This document shows, piece by piece, positions 58,657 to 64,000 of a DNA stretch of 64,000 nt. The notes beneath the pieces are model-generated. The model did no database searches. It was given only the letters and a program-made list of their open reading frames with translations, and was not told the DNA's origin. How positions within the stretch are numbered: the stretch's first letter is position 1; every line of letters begins with the position of its first letter. The stretch is taken from positions 1 to 64,000 of the forward strand of contig JASUTR010000179.1 of the NCBI GenBank assembly GCA_035048495.1, given 5' to 3'. The DNA is from Euptelea pleiosperma (taxonomy: Eukaryota; Streptophyta; Magnoliopsida; Ranunculales; Eupteleaceae). A program made the translations under genes and the position numbers.

Positions 58657-59772
58657 TCCGTTTTGCTCAAAAACCAGAAAAAAAAAAAAAGAAAGAGAAA
58701 AAGAAAGGAAAGAGAGAAGAGAAGAGAAGAGAGGAGGAGAGGACTCCTACCTGCTGGAGTGCACGCCCAGTTCGCCCTCCCCTTCCTCGTTGCTGCCTCT
58801 TGCAACGCCTCCACACAACCGTGCTTCACCATCACTACCATTTTTTTTGCTGTTGGTGTGCCACCCCTTTACACGGCCCAATACCCCTCAAGCCGTCATC
58901 TCTCTTCCCACGTCCTCATCTATCACTCCACGCCTCCTTCTTCATTCATCTTCTCACCCCCACGTTTTTTTTTTTAAAAAAAAAAAAAGAAGCTTTCAAA
59001 ACCTCCAGCCGTCCACCACTTATTCTCCAAGCCGTTCTTCCAAAAGAAAAAAAAAAAAGGGAGAGAAAAGGAGGAACGAAGAGAAGAAGAGGAAGGGAAC
59101 CAAAAATCCTCCACTTGCCGATAGGTTGGTATTCACTTACACTTGAGGCAAGATGACTCTCCACCTCACGGCCATCCCTTTGCCCGTGATCCATCCACCT
59201 TCACCATTGGTAATCTCCAACATGGTAAATCTCACTCTCTCTCTCTAAACTTTAGTTTTCCCTCTCTAATTTCTCTCCCTAGTCTTTTCTCTCTCTCTAG
59301 ATCTCTCCACTTTCTCTCTCCCCCATATTTTCTCTCTCTAGGATAGCCTTCTTCGATATTTCTCTCTCTACATTTTCTCATTTCTCTCTCTAATTTTTAT
59401 GGCTTTCTAGGTTAATTTTTGAATTTAATTTGATTTTGTAAGACTCATTGAGGATGAATAAAATTATTATTTTTGCATTTGTTAGTTTACTTTTGTGTTT
59501 TTGATTGTTTGTGGTAATTTCTCTCTCTAAAAATCACTAAGAATGTTTTAAATCCATCACCATTCTCACCTCTCCATGTTTTCTTGATAAAAATCCGTCA
59601 TTTCATGTCGTTGAAATACGCACACTAACCCTGAGTGCGGACGATACCCGACACGAACCACTGTACAACCCTGTGATTTTTGCAGGATTTGAGTGAACAA
59701 GATTCGGATAATTACAAAAATTGTTGATTCTAGGGTTTCCGTAACCAACGACGCGGAAAAACCCTACTTTCA

Positions 59773-59777
59773 TTAAG
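59773..59777. other. Target-site copy of solo LTR D (TTAAG), right
   Basis: Identical to 56915-56919. Confidence 0.93.
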
Positions 59778-60983
59778 TACTACTCTTGGGATGACCCTTA
59801 TTTGTATAAATACTGTCCTGACCAGATCATTCGTCTCTGTGTCCCTGAGTCGGACCAACTCAATATCTTGTCTTCATGTCATGACCAACCTTGTGGTGGT
59901 CATTTCAGTACTAAGAAAACTGCAGAAAAAGTGCTGCAATGCGGATTCTATTGGCCCACATTATTCAAAGATGCCCACATCTACTGCAAAACCTGTCCTA
60001 ATTGCCAGCATCTAGGCCGCATCTCCCAGAGGAACATGATGCCCCTAACTCCCATCCAGGTCGATGAATTATTTGACATTTGGGGCATCGACTTCATGGG
60101 CCCCTTTCCAGTTTCCTATGGTTTTGAGTACATTCTCCTTACGGTAGACTATGTATCCAAATGGATAGAAGCCATTCCCACCAAGACAAATGACCACAAA
60201 GTAGTGGTCAAATTCCTAAAGGAGTTCATCTTCGCCCGATTCGGTGCCCCTAAGGCCATCATTAGTGATGGGGGCACCCATTTCTGCAATAAGATATTCG
60301 AGAACTTAATGAAGAAGTATGGGGTAACCCACAAGGTTGCCCTAGCTTATCATCCGCAGACTAGTGGTCAAGTAGAAGTTTCTAATCGTCAGATCAAGCA
60401 GATCTTGGAGAAGACAGTCAATACCACACGTAAAGACTGGTCTACTAGTCTAACTGATGCTTTATGGGCATACAGAACCGCCTACAAGACCCCACTCAAT
60501 ATGTCTCCCTATCGTCTCGTCTTTGGGAAACCTTGTCATCTACCGGTAGAGATTGAACATCGTGCCCTATGGGCCATTAAGAAACTCAACTTCGACCTCG
60601 AATCTGCAGGGGAGGAGAGAAAACTTCAAATGAATGAGTTAGAAGAACTCAGAAATGATGCCTACAACTTGTCCAAGCACTATAAAGCAAAAATGAAGTG
60701 GATACATGACAAGAGCATCCTCAGGAAAGAGTTCCATCCAGGACAGAAGGTCCTTCTTTATAATTCTCGTCTCCACCTCTTCCCTGGGAAACTGAAATCT
60801 AGGTGGACCGGTCCTTATACGGTCACAGCTGTCACACCCTTCGGAGCAATCAATATTGAGGATCCCAAGGATCACTCCTCATTCCAGGTCAATGGTCAGC
60901 GTCTTAAACAGTTCCATGAACTTGACGTATTGTTCATTCAGACTTTTGAGATCGATCTCATCGATCCTATCTATGTCGACTGA
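59778..60983 (+). pseudogene. pol: Element A gag-pol, integrase part (separated by solo LTR D)
   Basis: Open through 402 codons to the TGA at 60981. It has no start of its own; the first ATG at 59802 is internal to the pol frame. It contains the zinc-binding H-x6-H ... C-x2-C module, then the catalytic triad. Counting from the ATG at 59802, these are Asp 97 (in GIDFMGPFP), Asp 156 (in ISDGGTHF) and Glu 192 (in GQVEVSNR), spaced 58 and 35, the classic D,D35E pattern. A GPY-type module (SRWTGPYTV) lies near the C-terminus. No chromodomain and no env-like frame follow. Phase agrees with the upstream part at 56919, so D's insertion is the only visible lesion. The domain would integrate the cDNA copy in the nucleus. 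Confidence 0.9.
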
Positions 60984-61017
60984 TGATCCACTCAGTCTCC
61001 TGTGCTCCAACTTGGTT

Positions 61018-61036
61018 GGGGGTGCCTGTCACCCCC
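61018..61036 (+). other. Tail hairpin 1 (A), covarying stem
   Basis: GGGGGTG, loop CCTGT, CACCCCC, starting 35 bases after the pol stop. Confidence 0.7.
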
Positions 61037-61273
61037 GTCATGTCTGGCTGAAGACGTAAAACTTAGCGCTTTCGGAAAGGCAATTCCGGTATTCCTAGAG
61101 TACATGAGTCTCATGCATTTGTTATTACTGTTATATCTCTAGAAATGCAGGTACATTCATTCTTCCGATCATCAGGTACCACACACTGTCGAGTTTCTGC
61201 CGACTTGGTAACATCCTTCCTGAATCTTTACATCATCATCATTGATTTGTTATCATTTTATGTCCCGGTCATG

Positions 61274-61291
61274 AGCACCGAGGACGGTGCT
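61274..61291 (+). other. Tail hairpin 2 (A)
   Basis: AGCACCG, loop AGGA, CGGTGCT. Confidence 0.7.
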
Positions 61292-62899
61292 GTATTTTGG
61301 TTGGGGGTGGGGTATTTACCAAAACTCATGTCTTCATTTTGATAAAAAAAAAAAAAAAAAAAAAAAACTTTTTATTTTTGGGGTGATTTCCGATGTTCTC
61401 CAAAAGTTTTCTAGAATTTCAAAAATGTGTCAAATACCCTGACTTTGATTAGCTAAAAACCTCCGTTAAGTCAGTATTGAGGATGTCAATATTTGTTTAA
61501 AGTTAGCGTCGAGTCAAGTCAGGCGTGACTACAGCAGGTTTGAAAACTCAGAAAAACTCAGATTTGGCACAATTGTACACTATCAACATCAGAGTCATCC
61601 TAAGTTTTGAAACTCTAGAGATCCTGTGAGAATAATTGTGGAGACCTAACCCAGTGAGCTTTCGAGCCTTTAATCATTTCAGAGAGTTATACATTAATCC
61701 TGAGTCACAAGATGACTCACTATTCTTCATGCCCGCAAATATTCGTTGAGAGATCTCATTATCTTTTGCTTCGATCATAAAATTCGGAACGACATCAACA
61801 TTGGATTACTACAACAGAACCTTCTCTATATCCAGTCAAGACAGTATACATGATAGTGCAAACCCTAGAAAATGATTTAGGCCATTTTTTCTGAACCATT
61901 CAGCCTTTTTACTCACCTGAATTATACTTCACTAGAAACCCCTTGAACCTTTCTATAAAAGCCTTTTATTTGCAAACCCATCAACCTAAAATCCAGTCCA
62001 GCTACGAAACATGACTGGCTACCCTTATTTTGAGATGGACAAAAGAATAACTGATGTGGGTGTACCGTGAAAAAGAAAAGTAAAGAAGAAGAATCAAAAG
62101 GAAAAGAAAGTGGTTCAAGCCAAAAACAAAATATAGAAAGAAAGTATGAAGAAGAGCTGAAAAGAAATTGAGCAGTCTCAGAAATATCAAGAAAAAGAGA
62201 AAAATACGAAAAAAGGAAAAAGAACCAGATAATGGTGTTACGCCGCAGGAAAAATTCAAGAAAATGGCAATATCCTCTCAAGATCTTTGAAATCCTGTAT
62301 CCCTTTATCTCTCTAACCTGACCTAAGCCTCATTACAACCCAGGAAAGTCCTACTTGATTCTAGGATAGTACAATCATAAAATGTGGAGATTGGAGAAAG
62401 AGAAGCTATAGAGTTTGATCTGACGTTCCCGAGTGAAGTGGTATTCCAATCATGAGATCTTCTTCTGTTATAGATGTCCTTCCTTCAAATAAAACATATG
62501 TGAGATCTTTTGCCTCTTTATATTAAATACATCTCCTCACATATAAATAGAGAGAAAAGAAGAAAACCCTTCTTGTGTGATTCTATTCTGAGTGCTAAAC
62601 ATGTGAGATTTGAGGTCGAGGCATAAAGACTTAGAGGTGATCTGGAAATCTTTACTGTCAGATGATGAGAATGTTGAGCACACACACACGCAGAGTCTGA
62701 CTATTCTGGGTCATGATTATCAGTCTGTAGTCTTGCCAAAACTTTCCAACTCTTCGCTAGCATGTAACTATTTTTGCATCCATTCAATGATTTGACGAAC
62801 GGTGTGTTCCCTGAACTAATATGAAAAAGTGTGCAGCATGTGCAGAGCCCTTTTAAGCTCATGTATTTCGCACTAATTGCCAAGGATTGGCAATATGCT

Positions 62900-62911
62900 G
62901 GTTGGGGGTTG
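62900..62911 (+). promoter_or_regulatory. G-rich plus-strand primer (PPT-type) junction of A
   Basis: GGTTGGGGGTTG directly before the 3' LTR at 62912. Confidence 0.6.
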
Positions 62912-64000
62912 TGATATTCGCTCAAAAGTGCTTATTTTAAGCAATTATCCTGTTAGCGTTATTGCATTCTCCCACGTTAAAATACTCTATTTATCTACTT
63001 TTCTACGTAAGAGTCTCTTTTGTTGCGTAGAACACACTTTTCTGGACGAAATGGTATATTTGCATGCATTAAACACATTTTCGGAAGTCTAGACATGTAG
63101 TCATTCTGATAGAGTCTCATTACGCGCTTCTTCTGTCGCAGGAATCCCCGATGGGACATTTCTCGAGACTTGCGAGCCCACATCGATCAGGAAAGCCCAT
63201 TATCAAAGCTTAAAGAGCCCACATGCTATGACTAAAAGATATGGGCCAACTATGAGGACCAAAAAGCCGGCCCAAAGAACGAAGAGAGCAGGAGAGCCAA
63301 TGACCAAGAAACGGACCAAAGCGTTTAAAGCCACATGAGTCAGCAAAGAATGATAGTCGACTCTACTGGAGAAGCGTGAGGATGGTCACAGTGAAGACCA
63401 GGGTTCCAGACCCTCCGCCAGTGCTTTTTTCCATTTTTTTTGATACTTTTTCTCTCATCTCTTCTTATTCTCTCTCTCTCTTCATCTCTCGGTCCTCGAA
63501 TCTACTGACCTAACCCCAGAACTCCTGCCCATCGGCTCTATCTCATCTCCCTTAGCTTTCTGACCGTTGGATCTTCAATCGGACCGTTGGATCTCTCTAG
63601 ATCCGTCGATCTACCAATCTGGGTCCCAATCAAGTCACCATCCATCCGATCGCCTTCAGAATGCCTGTCACATCATCTTGTGAGACGATGGACATCATCA
63701 GTCCATGTGGGCCAGTAGCCGGGCCCATCATCATCGACCCGCTGTCCGACCAGTTAGTGGACCCCGCAAATTTCAAAAATAATTTTAATTAAATGGGGGG
63801 TCCACTAATTGGGGAGATTCCCCATAGAAAAGTAGATTTTTAAAAAATATTTTTTAAAAAAAAAAATTTAAAAATATTTTTTTTATTTAAAAAATACCCT
63901 ATTTCCATTAAAGGAAATAGGGAGCTTTATAAGAGGAAGGAGAAGGGTTCGTTCGAACCCTAATCCCCCTCCTATCTCTTGCTCTATCTTCCCAAAACCA
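62912..64000 (+). repeat. Element A 3' LTR, cut by the window end
   Basis: First 1089 bp of the LTR, matching 27003-28100 with a few differences. Includes the core promoter block (63897-63960) and stops just after TCTTCCCAAAACCA. Confidence 0.93.

Larger units (their letters stand above)
56920..59772 (+). mobile_element. Element D: solo LTR (2853 bp)
   Basis: Complete LTR from TGATATTCGC to CTACTTTCA, flanked by TTAAG on both sides, with no internal region. That is the product of recombination between the two LTRs of a former full element. The start belongs to the E subfamily (GCACTTATCCTGTTAGCG) rather than that of A, B and C. Contains three related hairpins, several A-runs (40 A at about 57865-57904) and CT-rich tracts. 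The 271-codon frame at 57812-58627 starts outside any recognised domain, crosses a poly-A run as poly-Lys and is not called a gene. Confidence 0.95.
60984..62911 (+). other. 3' tail of element A (noncoding)
   Basis: 1.9 kb homologous to the tails of B, C and E. Contains hairpin 1 (61018-61036), hairpin 2 (61274-61291), G-rich motifs at 61014-61022 and 61299-61312, a poly-A run 61344-61367, the purine-rich block about 62070-62240, and the junction motif at 62900-62910. No conserved sense-strand protein is seen. Confidence 0.8.
27003..64000 (+). mobile_element. Element A: autonomous Athila-type LTR retrotransposon, split by three insertions
   Basis: A runs from TGATATTCGC at 27003 past the window end. 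Without B (28579-39197), C (41605-52284) and D (56920-59772) it has the order LTR, primer site, 1.8-kb leader, gag-pol, 1.9-kb tail, LTR. The visible 1.09 kb of the 3' LTR matches the 5' LTR with only a few substitutions (for example AGGAAACCCC at 27231 against AGGAATCCCC near 63141) and differences in an A-run, so A is itself young. All retroviral-type catalytic motifs are intact and no stop or frameshift is seen apart from D's insertion. No env-like frame follows integrase and no chromodomain is present. Confidence 0.9.

Noticed and set aside
27003..64000. Captured host gene or a bacterial-type defence system in the nest
   Set aside because: Every long frame is explained by gag-pol or its derivative; no other recognisable domain is present.

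Overview
This window is plant pericentromeric or centromeric DNA. It contains no cellular protein-coding gene, tRNA, rRNA or CRISPR array that I can support. Positions 1-23859 are one uninterrupted head-to-tail satellite array with a period of about 177 bp (about 135 monomers). The remaining 40 kb is a nest of LTR retrotransposons of a single family. The polyprotein of the only autonomous copy (Retrotrans_gag-type capsid, CCHC knuckle, D-L-G-A protease, FMDD reverse transcriptase, RNase H, D,D35E integrase with a GPY motif, no chromodomain) and a tRNA-Asp-like primer binding site point to the Ty3/gypsy Athila lineage of flowering plants. The species cannot be named from the sequence.

Satellite layout. 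Monomers form higher-order blocks. A block of 31 monomers (about 5484 bp) is present twice in tandem (3071-8553 and 8554-14079) and is nearly identical by eye. A 2018-bp period (11 monomers plus one truncated 73-bp monomer) then runs through about 12315-17352. A further displaced duplication (offset about 1944 bp) links 17507-18200 with 19451-20150.

Retrotransposon layout, outermost first. Element E (minus strand, 23860-27002) abuts the satellite and ends in a 0.9-kb inverted repeat made of two opposed LTR starts. Element A (plus, 27003 to beyond the window end) sits in E and is the autonomous copy. Its parts are: 5' LTR 27003-28578 + 39203-39964, leader 39965-41604 + 52290-52491, gag-pol 52492-56919 + 59778-60983, 3' tail 60984-62911, and 3' LTR 62912-64000 (cut by the window end). 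Three relatives have jumped into A: B (plus, 28579-39197) in its 5' LTR, C (minus, 41605-52284) in its leader, and D, a solo LTR (56920-59772), in its pol gene. C and D have perfect 5-bp target-site duplications and B has a 4/5 match.

How the parts relate. B and C are non-autonomous. They share LTR ends, primer site, leader and tail with A, but in place of gag-pol they carry one open frame of 617 or 613 codons. That frame kept the flanks of gag and protease, lost capsid, knuckle, catalytic protease, RT, RNase H and integrase, and gained a 70-residue tandem duplication plus three 28-29-residue C-terminal repeats. They presumably depend on enzymes from A-like copies. C has two LTRs that appear identical and is the youngest insertion. 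The most interesting signals are the rebuilt ORF of B/C, small perfect hairpins recurring in every LTR type with paired stem changes, two conserved hairpins in the 3' tail (one covarying), the fold-back end of E, and the nested satellite amplifications.
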